A stretch of DNA of 64,000 nt, from contig NZ_QEKY01000008.1 in NCBI RefSeq assembly GCF_003096695.1, positions 62,001 through 126,000 of the forward strand, in the 5' to 3' direction. This stretch comes from Porphyromonas loveana (GTDB lineage Bacteria; Bacteroidota; Bacteroidia; Bacteroidales; Porphyromonadaceae). The position numbers and the translations under genes were made by a program. The notes beneath the pieces are model-generated. The model did no database searches, was not told where the DNA came from, and was given only the letters and a program-made list of their open reading frames with translations. This document shows, piece by piece, positions 8,930 through 16,769 of this stretch (positions are counted from its first letter, which is position 1; each line of letters starts with the position of its first letter).

Positions 8930-9601
8930 TCAGCCCACCTGATGGCCGTCGAACATCCGTATGGTACGAGTCGTCTCGCGGGCCTGCAATTCGTTGTGCG
9001 TAACCATGACGATGGTGCGCTTGTCTTCTACATTGAGCTTGTGCAGGATGCTCATCACTTCGGCACCCATTTTAGAATCGAGGTTACCCGTGGGCTCGTC
9101 GGCGAGGATAATTTCGGGATTGCCCACGATGGCGCGGGCGATGGCCACACGTTGGCACTGACCTCCGGAGAGCTGATGCGGATAATGGTGCAGCCTATGG
9201 GTCATCTCCATGCGTTCGAGAACCTCATATGCTGCTTGGCGTCTTTTGCTTTCGCTCATGCGACGGTAGAGAAGAGGCAGCATGGCGTTGTCCAAGATGT
9301 TGAGCGTATTGATGAGATGAAAACTCTGAAACACGAACCCCAGCTTCTCGTTGCGAAAGGCTGCCAGAGCCTTGTCAGAGAGGGATTTCACCGTTTCTCC
9401 CATGATTTCTACCGTGCCGCTTGTGGGGCGGTCCAGCAGACCCATAACGTTGAGGAGCGTACTCTTGCCACATCCGCTGGGTCCCATGACGGAAAGGAAC
9501 TCGCCTTCCTCCACTTTGATGTTGATTTCTTCCAGAGCGGCTGTCTCCATCATGCCTGCTCGGAAAATGCGACTTACGTCGGTCAGTCTGATTGCATCCA
9601 T
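8930..9601 (-). CDS. ABC transporter ATP-binding protein, LolD/MacB type
   Basis: The 223-aa ATPase has all the core motifs: Walker [12 protein letters not shown]-loop FVFQSFHL, signature [15 protein letters not shown], Walker [13 protein letters not shown] and the switch His in MVTHNEL. Length and sequence fit the LolD/MacB/FtsE subfamily, which drives FtsX-type permeases by a mechanotransmission cycle rather than classical transport. It is encoded between the adaptor gene and the two permease genes and should energise both. Confidence 0.9.
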   Translation of the reverse strand: MDAIRLTDVSRIFRAGMMETAALEEINIKVEEGEFLSVMGPSGCGKSTLLNVMGLLDRPTSGTVEIMGETVKSLSDKALAAFRNEKLGFVFQSFHLINTLNILDNAMLPLLYRRMSESKRRQAAYEVLERMEMTHRLHHYPHQLSGGQCQRVAIARAIVGNPEIILADEPTGNLDSKMGAEVMSILHKLNVEDKRTIVMVTHNELQARETTRTIRMFDGHQVG

Positions 9602-9656
9602 ACTTCCATGTTGTATTTGAGTTTGTATTATTGTGTTTTTTGTCTTTGAGGCCGTC

Positions 9657-10907
9657 TCAGTCTTTTAGCTTGATTTTCTTGCGACCCTTGTAAGCTGCGT
9701 CCAGCGTCTGTAGGAGCACCTCCTCATCGGGTTCGAGACCGGAGAGGACCTCCACGAACGACTCGCCGCTTCCTCCCAGACGTACCTCCCGACGCTCCAA
9801 CACATTGCCCTTGCGGACATACAGTTCATACACGCCCTCGCCATGATAGTAATGGCCGAAGGGGATCCGCACGCATTCGTTCTTCAGAGCCGTCAGCACA
9901 TATACGGTCACCTTCAAACCCGAACGCAATGCGGGAATGTCATCGGCCGGGAGCCGGACAAAGAAGCGCACCACTCCATTCTTGGCTGCGGGAGTGATAT
10001 TGGTGATGGAGCCTTCGATGCGTCGGTTGTCAAGATGTACCACCGCTTTGGCACCGACATGCAAACGCTCGGCATAGTCATCCGCTATATCGGCTTGGAT
10101 GCGGAAGTGCTTCGGATCGCTCACCGTGGCGACTTGTGCGCCCGGACTGATAAGCGAGCCGATATCCCTGAGGACAAAGGTCAGCACCCCGTCACGAGGC
10201 GAAGCGATCCGTGCATCCTCCAACTGCCGACGTTTCTCGTCGAGCGTCTTACGGAAAATTTCGATTTCCAGACGCGATGCGGCCAGTTCGGCTGCTGCAG
10301 TGGCTTCGCGGTCGCGCAGGTTCTCTGTCATTCCTTCGTATTCCAACGCGGCCACACGATTGGCCAGTTCGACCTCGCGCACCCGGTCTGCCGTTCCCGC
10401 TCCGATACTGTCCAGATACCTTTCGCTCTGCATCTCGGCCTGCTTGCGATCGTTCTGCATGGCTTTCACACTCAGCTCACGTCGTTTGGCATTGAGCTCA
10501 CTGCGGAGCTGTACCTCTTGTCGGTGCAGCTGCGTCTGCTTCATGCGCAATTCGTCTTGCAGCTTGTCGAACTCTGTGCGCACCGACTGCAAATCCAGCT
10601 CCACCAAAGGATCGCCTCGGCGCACCGAATCGCCTGCCTGCTTGAGCACGGCGATCAGACGTGCCTGTACCGGCGAGGTGATCATCTCCTCAAAAGCGGG
10701 TACCACCTCGCCCGAAGCCGAAGTAGCGATCTGTACTTCTCCCCTATCCACTCGTCCCAAACGAAGCGAAGCAAGCGATACGGAGCTTTGCATCGAGGAG
10801 AGGAACCACCACCCGCCGAAGAATAGAATGATGGCAGCTGCCGCCATGATGAAGTAGCGTCGTTGTTTCTCGCGTTTGAGCCGTTCGGGCGAAATCTGTC
10901 TGTCCAT
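9657..10907 (-). CDS. periplasmic adaptor (membrane fusion protein), MacA/HlyD type
   Basis: The 416-aa protein has an N-terminal anchor (FIMAAAAIILFFGGWWFLSS) and a lipoyl half-motif (VQARLIAVLKQAGDSVRRGD, about residues 77-97). A long alpha-helical hairpin follows (about 105-235, rich in Arg/Gln/Glu heptads), then the second lipoyl half and the beta-barrel (HFRIQADIADDYAERLHVGA). Such adaptors bridge the inner-membrane ABC permease and the TolC channel. It is the first gene of the minus-strand operon, preceded at 10962-10976 by a sigma-54-type promoter and divergent from tolC. Confidence 0.87.
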   Translation of the reverse strand: MDRQISPERLKREKQRRYFIMAAAAIILFFGGWWFLSSMQSSVSLASLRLGRVDRGEVQIATSASGEVVPAFEEMITSPVQARLIAVLKQAGDSVRRGDPLVELDLQSVRTEFDKLQDELRMKQTQLHRQEVQLRSELNAKRRELSVKAMQNDRKQAEMQSERYLDSIGAGTADRVREVELANRVAALEYEGMTENLRDREATAAAELAASRLEIEIFRKTLDEKRRQLEDARIASPRDGVLTFVLRDIGSLISPGAQVATVSDPKHFRIQADIADDYAERLHVGAKAVVHLDNRRIEGSITNITPAAKNGVVRFFVRLPADDIPALRSGLKVTVYVLTALKNECVRIPFGHYYHGEGVYELYVRKGNVLERREVRLGGSGESFVEVLSGLEPDEEVLLQTLDAAYKGRKKIKLKD

Positions 10908-10961
10908 GAGCCTAAATATCGAAGTTTTACATTATTTCTTTTCGGATTCGCCTTTATTAGA

Positions 10962-10976
10962 GCAAATGCCATGCCA
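10962..10976 (-). promoter_or_regulatory. sigma-54 promoter for the macA-ABC operon
   Basis: On the minus strand the sequence is TGGCATGGCATTTGC, which matches the -24/-12 consensus TGGCACG-N4-TTGC with one mismatch and correct spacing. Transcription would start near 10950, about 44 bases before the macA ATG. No TAnnTTTG box was noticed in this stretch. Confidence 0.65.
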
Positions 10977-11032
10977 TCGACAAACTTTTCCTCATTATCA
11001 GCGACTTACTCTTTTTCGCCCCGGCCTGCATT

Positions 11033-11086
11033 GTTCGTTTTCGGACAGCAGAGGTGTTCGTTTTCGGACAGTCGGACAGTCGGACA
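11033..11086. promoter_or_regulatory. putative enhancer (activator sites) between the divergent sigma-54 promoters
   Basis: Two exact copies of GTTCGTTTTCGGACA (11033-11047 and 11056-11070) lie 23 bases apart, about two helical turns. They are followed at once by GTCGGACA twice (11071-11086). The cluster lies about 65-120 bases upstream of the tolC start and 80-135 bases upstream of the macA start, the range where NtrC-type activators bind. The likely ligand is the response regulator encoded at 13174. Confidence 0.6.
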
Positions 11087-11124
11087 AGTGCCGAAATCGG
11101 CCTATTATCAACCTCTTAGGCAAA

Positions 11125-11140
11125 TTGGCACGGACTTTGT
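11125..11140 (+). promoter_or_regulatory. sigma-54 promoter for tolC
   Basis: TTGGCACGGACTTTGT matches TGGCACG-N4-TTGC in every defined position except the last (T for C), with GG at 11127-11128 and the -12 pair at 11139-11140. Transcription would start near 11151, leaving a leader of about 24 bases before the tolC ATG at 11175. Confidence 0.7.
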
Positions 11141-11174
11141 CATAAGAAAGGACAGTACAAAAGAAAGATACCCT

Positions 11175-12677
11175 ATGAAAAAGTATGCTCTTATCCTCCT
11201 CGCCTATGGACTGACGCTACTCGGAGGCAGCGACTCGGCCGCCAAGGCGCAGGACATAGCTGACAGTGAAGCAGTCCGCCTGCCCCTGACGGAAGCCATC
11301 CGAATGGCACGAGAACATAGTGTGGATGCTGCCGTGGCTCTGCAGGAACTACGCGCAGCCTACTGGCAGTGGCGCACCTATCGGGCAGAGCTCCTGCCCG
11401 ACGTGAATCTGACGGCGACACTGCCGGACTACAGACGCGCCTACTCGCTCTATCAACAGCCCGACGGCTCATACAACTTCGTGCGCACCAACGTCCTACG
11501 CACAGCGGGGCAAGTATCCATCGATCAGAATATTTGGCTCACGGGGGGTAAACTCTCACTCGTCAGCTCTCTGGAGCACATCAATCCCCTCGGCACCCAA
11601 GGCGCCGACAAGCATTTCATGAGCGTACCGATCAGCCTCACGCTGAGCCAACCGCTCTTCGGCCTGAACGAAACGAAATGGAGCCGCCGCATAGAGCCCG
11701 TGCGATACGAAGAGGCTCGCCGACGGTTCGTCGCCGGGACGGAAGAGGTGAGCGTGAACTGCATCGAGCATTATTTCTCGGCTCTCTTGGCTCGCGAACA
11801 ACTGAACAATGCAGAGACCAATCTGCGCAATACGGCGAAACTCGTCGAAGTGGCTCGTGCCAAAAAGAAAATCGGCAAACTCTCCGAGAACGAACTCCGA
11901 GCCGTGGAGATCAGCCATGCATCGGCATCGTCCGCCATTCTTACGAGCCGGACGGCCCTGCACGGAGCAGAGATGGCGCTGTGTATTTTCCTCGGACTAC
12001 AGCCCGATGCCCGCCTCGCTCTTTCTTTGCCGAGCGACACGACCTTTGTCCCGGTGAGCTACGAACAGGTGATGGAGCTGGCAAGGCGCAATCATCCTTT
12101 CGTAGGAGAGATGAAGCGCAGGATGCTCGAAGCCGATCGTTCTCTGGCACGCGCCAAGGCAGAACGTTTCTCTGTCGAGCTGATGGCGCAGATAGGCTAC
12201 GCAGGTAGGGCCGACAATCTGCCCGACGCATACGGCAGCCGTTTGCAAGACAACAGCTCCGTCTCGGTAGGCGTGCGCATCCCGATTGTCGATTGGGGAC
12301 GCGGCCGCGGCCGGATACGGATGGCCGAGAGCAATCGCCGCCTCGAAGAGCATCGCCTCCGACAGGAAGAGGAGCAGTGGCATCGGCAGATATTCCTGCT
12401 GGTAGAGCATTACAACAATCAGTTGCAAGCACTCGCCCTGGCACAACGCACCGACAGTCTGGCACAAGCGCGCTACCAAACGGCCGTAGAGACCTTCACC
12501 GTCGGGGCCATCTCCGCTCTCGATCTGACCACGGCACAGGATGCCAAAGACGCGGCACGCACGTCGCTCGTCAAAGCCTTGCATCACTACTGGAGCTATT
12601 ACTACAATCTGCGTAGCCTGACGGCCTATGATCTGGTACGCAACGAGGAGATTGCCATCAACATGGAAGAGATCTGA
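11175..12677 (+). CDS. TolC family outer-membrane efflux channel
   Basis: The 500-aa product begins with a signal peptide (MKKYALILLAYGLTLLGG). The frame is open upstream to 10863, but that would run through the promoter region, so ATG 11175 is chosen. Two halves of the outer-membrane efflux fold are visible, each with long helices (for example LARAKAERFSVELMAQIGYAG, and the final QDAKDAARTSLVKALHHYW). The repeated SVGVRIPIVDWGRGRGR region is typical of the family. The channel should dock on the MacA-like adaptor encoded divergently. The next genes downstream encode the regulator and kinase thought to control this pump. Confidence 0.88.
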   Translation: MKKYALILLAYGLTLLGGSDSAAKAQDIADSEAVRLPLTEAIRMAREHSVDAAVALQELRAAYWQWRTYRAELLPDVNLTATLPDYRRAYSLYQQPDGSYNFVRTNVLRTAGQVSIDQNIWLTGGKLSLVSSLEHINPLGTQGADKHFMSVPISLTLSQPLFGLNETKWSRRIEPVRYEEARRRFVAGTEEVSVNCIEHYFSALLAREQLNNAETNLRNTAKLVEVARAKKKIGKLSENELRAVEISHASASSAILTSRTALHGAEMALCIFLGLQPDARLALSLPSDTTFVPVSYEQVMELARRNHPFVGEMKRRMLEADRSLARAKAERFSVELMAQIGYAGRADNLPDAYGSRLQDNSSVSVGVRIPIVDWGRGRGRIRMAESNRRLEEHRLRQEEEQWHRQIFLLVEHYNNQLQALALAQRTDSLAQARYQTAVETFTVGAISALDLTTAQDAKDAARTSLVKALHHYWSYYYNLRSLTAYDLVRNEEIAINMEEI

Positions 12678-12780
12678 CACACTAAAAAAAACAGCCCTTT
12701 CCAACCAATACGCATGAAATCGCCATAAAACACTGACTATTAATGAATTGCAATGAGCAGAAACGGGCGTTTCCGGTCTC

Positions 12781-13134
12781 CTGCATCGTGCAGGAAGCAA
12801 GAAACGGCCTACAATCGCGTCCTGCATCGTGCAGGGAGCAAGAAACGACCTACAATCGCGTCTTGCATCGTGCAGGAAGCAAGAAACAGCCTACAATCGC
12901 GTCCTGCATCGTGCAGGGAGCAAGAAACGATCTACAATCGTGTCCTGCATCGTGCAGGGAGCAAGAAACGACCTACAATCGTGTCCTGCATCGTGCAGGG
13001 AGCAAGAAACGACCTACAATCGTGTCCTGCATCGTGCAGGGAGCAAGAAACGACCTACAATCGTGTCCTGCATCGTGCAGGGAGCAAGAAACGGCCTACA
13101 ATCACATCTTGCATCATGCAGGAAGCAAGAAAGC
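12781..13134. repeat. 41-bp tandem repeat, nine palindrome-bearing units
   Basis: CTGCATCGTGCAG recurs at 12781, 12822, 12863, 12904, 12945, 12986, 13027, 13068 and, degenerate, 13109, exactly 41 bases apart. Each unit pairs this palindrome with GGAGCAAGAAACGACCTACA and a variable base in ATCG(C/T)GTC. The array fills most of the 496 bases between tolC and the response-regulator gene. No plus-strand frame contains a stop, because 41 is not a multiple of 3 and the unit lacks stops. The apparent 41-residue peptide repeats are therefore likely a by-product and not a gene. It looks like a variable-number locus. Confidence 0.9.
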
Positions 13135-13173
13135 GTTCCTGTTTCGCCTTAATTCGTGTATTTTTACCCTGCA

Positions 13174-14565
13174 ATGGAAAGATTGACAGATATCTTGGTG
13201 ATAGATGACGATGTGGCTGTCTGTGCCGCACTACGTCTTGTCCTCAAACGTGCGGGATACAATCCCCTCATCACCTCCTCTCCCGATGAGGCACTGGCCG
13301 TCGTGCGCGAGCAGGGAACAAAAGGCAGACCGGAAGTGATCCTGATGGATATGAACTTCTCGCTCTCCACCTCAGGGCGCGAAGGGTTGGACTTGCTGAG
13401 AAAAATGCGAGTGTTCACCGCTTGTCCCATTATCCTGATGACGGCATGGGCATCGGTGCCGTTGGCAGTGGAAGGGATGCGATTGGGGGCTTTTGACTTC
13501 ATCGGCAAACCGTGGGACAACACTCGTCTTCTGCAAACGATCGACACGGCACTGCGCCTTTCCGAAAAGACAACGGCGCCGGCCGGAGAAGACACAGCAA
13601 GAAGAAAGTCGACGCTCTCCGCCCAAACCTGTAGAGGGGAGGATCCTTGCGCCCACATCGTAGGACGAAGCGATGCCATCGAGAGGGTCAAGGAGCAGAT
13701 ACGCCGGATCGCTCCCACGCATGCCTCTGTCCTCATTACGGGGGAGAGCGGCACCGGCAAGGAGCTGATAGCCGAGGCTCTGCATCGCGGGAGCAAAAGA
13801 GCATCGGCTCCATTTGTCAAAGTCAATCTGGGAGGAGTGCCGGAGAGCTTGTTCGAGAGCGAACTGTTCGGTCACAAGAAAGGGGCTTTCACCGGAGCCT
13901 TTGCCGATCGGAAAGGGCGGTTCGACATGGCCGACGGCGGCACTATTTTCTTGGACGAGATAGGCGAATTGCCGACTGCCAATCAGGTGAAACTTTTGCG
14001 CGTATTGCAAGAACAGACCTTCGAACCCCTCGGCGAGAGCGTGCCGCACCGAGTGGACGTCCGCGTGGTATCGGCCACGAACGCACCGCTGAAGAAATTG
14101 GTCGCCGAAGGACGATTCCGCGAGGATCTCTATTATCGGATCAATCTGATACACCTCCATCTGCCACCCCTGCGAGAGCGTTGCGAGGATATACCTCTAC
14201 TGGTGAATGCTTTCTCGGAAGCATTTTCGGCCTCGGCAGGATTGCCCCCGGCAACCTGGAGCCCCGAAGCCATGAATCGGATCTGTGCCATGCCGCTCCC
14301 CGGCAATGTGCGTGAGCTGAAGAATGTGGTGGAGCGCACCTTGCTGCTTTCCAACGCATCGGTGGTGCGGGGGCAGGATGTGGCAGACTTCGGCGTGCAG
14401 ACGACAGAGGACTTCTGCGTGGCCGAAAAAGCGCTGACCGAAGTGGAGGAAGAAGCGATCCGTGAAGCCCTGCGCAAACATGACGGCAACGTGAGCCGGG
14501 CAGCGCGTGCGTTGGGGCTCAGTCGGGCAGCGCTCTATCGTCGTATGGAGAAGTATGGACTGTGA
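13174..14565 (+). CDS. sigma-54-dependent response regulator, NtrC family
   Basis: The 463-aa protein has three domains. The receiver (1-125) carries the acidic pocket D11-D13, phospho-acceptor D59 in VILMDM, T90 and K112. The AAA+ domain carries Walker A GESGTGKE (190-197) and GAFTGA (237-242), the loop that contacts sigma-54. A Fis-type helix-turn-helix lies at the end (NVSRAARALGLSRAALYRRM). It should activate sigma-54 promoters after phosphorylation. The ATG at 13174 is preferred to an in-frame GTG at 13156 because it starts directly at the receiver fold. It lies between tolC and the kinase gene, and the likely targets are the promoters at 10962 and 11125. Confidence 0.92.
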   Translation: MERLTDILVIDDDVAVCAALRLVLKRAGYNPLITSSPDEALAVVREQGTKGRPEVILMDMNFSLSTSGREGLDLLRKMRVFTACPIILMTAWASVPLAVEGMRLGAFDFIGKPWDNTRLLQTIDTALRLSEKTTAPAGEDTARRKSTLSAQTCRGEDPCAHIVGRSDAIERVKEQIRRIAPTHASVLITGESGTGKELIAEALHRGSKRASAPFVKVNLGGVPESLFESELFGHKKGAFTGAFADRKGRFDMADGGTIFLDEIGELPTANQVKLLRVLQEQTFEPLGESVPHRVDVRVVSATNAPLKKLVAEGRFREDLYYRINLIHLHLPPLRERCEDIPLLVNAFSEAFSASAGLPPATWSPEAMNRICAMPLPGNVRELKNVVERTLLLSNASVVRGQDVADFGVQTTEDFCVAEKALTEVEEEAIREALRKHDGNVSRAARALGLSRAALYRRMEKYGL

Positions 14566-14639
14566 ATACTCGGGAGAGGGGCGCACGCGTTAGGACTTTG
14601 CTCCACCTCTTCCTTATTATATATAGTAATTGAGCTGTG

Positions 14640-15977
14640 ATGAAAAAGTGGGTCGGCATCCCTTTGCGCCTGCTCCTCTCGGGAGGAGCCTTGCTGGCAT
14701 TGGCGGCTGTAGTCTTGAGCCTGATCTACCCGCCCGTGGAGACGCTGGGGCTGTATCTCCTGTTGGCTGTAGAGTCGGCGATGTTCATTTTTCTTTGTTT
14801 CCTACATGCCAAAGTCGTACTGCCCATTCGCGCCGTCGGCGACGGAATGGATATGCTTCGTTCGCAGGACTATGCTACCACGCTTGCTCCCGTGGGACAG
14901 CCCGATGCCGACAGGGTCGTAGAGCTATACAATGCACTGATGCATCGGCTCAAAAAGGAGCGGCTCAAGCTGGAGGAGCGGGACAATTTTCTGTCTCTTG
15001 TCATGGAGGTTACTCCCATCGGATTTGTCGTTTTGGACTATGATATGCGGATTGTATCGGTCAATCCTGCTGCCCGCCGCCTATTGGAACTGCCGGATGA
15101 CTATAGCCCGACCCACAGGCCGTTGAGCGAACTTTCGGCCAAGATGCCGTTCAAACTCGAAGACTTGAGCGAAGGAGAATCCCGCACTTGGCGCTTGCCC
15201 ACGGCACAGGTGAGGCGCATTACGCGGATGAGGTTTTTCGATCGTTCGTTTAGTCGTCTCTTTTTCAGCATCGAGTCTCTGACGGAAGAAGTGCGCTCCG
15301 CGGAGAAAGAAGCCTATGAGAAGTTGATCAGGCTGATCGCTCATGAGGTGAACAACAGCACAGCCGGCATCATCGGCGTGCTCAATACAATAGGGGATGC
15401 AGCCGATGACACGCCTCCGGCGATCGAGAGCGATACGCTCGAAGCCATCGCTGTCTGCAGAGATCGCTGCATGGCCATGAATCGCTTTATCACACGCTTT
15501 GCCGAGGTGGTGAAGTTGCCGGAGCCCACCTTATCCGATGTGGATCTGGTGCCGCTTTGCGAGCGTTGTCTCACACTGATGCAGCCGATGGCAGTCACAG
15601 CGGCCGTGGAGCTGAGGATGCAGAAGGGACAAGCGCCGTGTCGGGTCCGATGCGACAACGAACAAATCGAGCAAGTGGTGATCAATATGCTGCGCAATGC
15701 CATCGAGAGCTTTGCCCCTGTGGATGAAGCTCAAGCGCGAAAGACGAGAGTCGTTTCCATCAGTCTCGACCGCAGAAGTCTTATCGTCGAAGATAACGGA
15801 GCCCCCATCAGTCAAGAAGTGGCCACCCGTCTTTTCACGCCGTTCTTTAGCACCAAGCCGAATGGCCAAGGGATCGGTCTGGTCGTTATTCGGGAAGTGC
15901 TGCTCCATCACGGATGGGCCTTCTCTCTGGCAACGGACTCCGACGGCTGGACGCGCTTCCGCTGCAGTTGGAGCTAA
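14640..15977 (+). CDS. sensor histidine kinase, NtrB-like
   Basis: The 445-aa kinase has two membrane segments (about residues 8-30 and 36-57) with almost no periplasmic loop. A HAMP-like linker and a PAS domain (about 110-215, SLVMEVTPIGFVVLDYDM) follow. The H-box is RLIAHEVNNS with H235, and the ATPase domain has an N-box (QVVINMLRNAIESF) and a G-box (NGQGIGLVVIREVL). With so little exposed loop it probably senses a membrane or cytoplasmic signal. It follows the NtrC-type regulator gene by 74 bases. The ATG at 14640 is chosen over the adjacent GTG at 14637. Confidence 0.9.
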   Translation: MKKWVGIPLRLLLSGGALLALAAVVLSLIYPPVETLGLYLLLAVESAMFIFLCFLHAKVVLPIRAVGDGMDMLRSQDYATTLAPVGQPDADRVVELYNALMHRLKKERLKLEERDNFLSLVMEVTPIGFVVLDYDMRIVSVNPAARRLLELPDDYSPTHRPLSELSAKMPFKLEDLSEGESRTWRLPTAQVRRITRMRFFDRSFSRLFFSIESLTEEVRSAEKEAYEKLIRLIAHEVNNSTAGIIGVLNTIGDAADDTPPAIESDTLEAIAVCRDRCMAMNRFITRFAEVVKLPEPTLSDVDLVPLCERCLTLMQPMAVTAAVELRMQKGQAPCRVRCDNEQIEQVVINMLRNAIESFAPVDEAQARKTRVVSISLDRRSLIVEDNGAPISQEVATRLFTPFFSTKPNGQGIGLVVIREVLLHHGWAFSLATDSDGWTRFRCSWS

Positions 15978-16044
15978 CGACCGAGACAGCCGACTACGCT
16001 CCTGAGGACTACGTCCAATCCAGCCATTCATCTCCATTTTTTTA

Positions 16045-16687
16045 GGAGCCAAAAAAGTTTTCAACACCGAAGAGCCGTTTAGATTCATTCTAAATAAGCT
16101 GCTGTCGGAGAGGTCAGTCGGTGAGCAAAACGAGGATAAAAATCGGCTTTTCCAACTCCGATGATGATATTTAGACTTCTAAGATGTAATCTTTATAATT
16201 ACCGGTTTCAATCTTTATAAAGATCACCATGTAAACTTTACATTATTGGAAATGATAATTATAAAGTTTACGTCTCAAAAACCTAATTGTTGCAGGCACC
16301 AAAAGGCGTATTTCTGCACGATAAAAAAGAAGCACCCGTTGAGTTCGTGACCGAACTCAACGGGTGTTTGATGCTTTTTGCGATGATTTGCGAGAGGACT
16401 TTATCGCATCCTATTCATCATCGGAGAGTGAAAAGTTATTCATCGATCGGGCTACTACAGCTCCGACGCTTCCATATCTTGAAAAGGAAAGGAGAGAACC
16501 TCGGCCGTTCTCGACGCCCTTGTACATGAGTCTCGTATTCATCATTGCTTCTATTTACTGCGTATTACTTGGGTTCTTGATCGGCCGCTGCGCATTGACT
16601 TTCAACCATTAACGCACTGCTACGCTGCCGATCCGTCTGCAAAGATAACAAAAAGGGAATCATGCACCGCCCCAAGGTACGACCTGC
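16045..16687 (+). repeat. ~642-bp dispersed repeat, copy 2 (MITE-like)
   Basis: This copy is nearly identical to 5561-6202 and in the same orientation, beginning 67 bases after the kinase stop. The two copies differ mainly in two short windows (about 16450-16467 and 16497-16525). The rest shows only scattered changes. It contains the same 16-bp hairpin (16332-16367, loop TGAC) and the same hydrophobic peptide frame. Its right end abuts the promoter of the C10 protease gene. Confidence 0.8.
16526..16612 (+). CDS. possible 28-aa single-pass membrane peptide in repeat copy 2
   Basis: The frame encodes the same 28 residues as copy 1 (start MSLVFIIAS, end ALTFNH). In this copy the frame is open upstream to a GTG at 16364, which would give an 82-aa protein with an acidic N-terminal part (FDAFCDDLREDFIASYSSSE) and one membrane segment. 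That GTG sits in the 3' arm of the hairpin, so either start is uncertain. Differences between copies in the flanking frame include silent third-position changes, which hints at past selection. Confidence 0.25.
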   Translation: MSLVFIIASIYCVLLGFLIGRCALTFNH

Positions 16688-16699
16688 CAATTTTGCACA

Positions 16700-16731
16700 T
16701 TTGGCAGAAAAATTTATAATATATACCTTTG
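16700..16731 (+). promoter_or_regulatory. promoter of the C10 protease locus
   Basis: TTTG (16700-16703), a 20-base gap and TACCTTTG (16724-16731) form a complete Bacteroidota promoter, with a start predicted near 16738 and a ~32-base leader. The -33 element lies within an inverted repeat CTGCCAA/TTGGCAG (16684-16707) that straddles the end of the 642-bp repeat. Confidence 0.7.
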
Positions 16732-16769
16732 TCGCGATACAAATACACACAAACAAAAAATCATTATTT

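Noticed and set aside
12781-13134. CRISPR array
   Set aside because: The 41-bp units are contiguous with no unique spacers, and no cas genes are nearby.
13156-13173. GTG start adding six residues to the response regulator
   Set aside because: ATG 13174 begins right at the receiver domain; the extra residues MYFYPA have no counterpart expected in the family.
16565-16756. Minus-strand frame shared by both repeat copies, ending AADQEPK
   Set aside because: The N-terminal parts differ completely at the two loci because the frame runs out of the repeat, so it is not a conserved gene.
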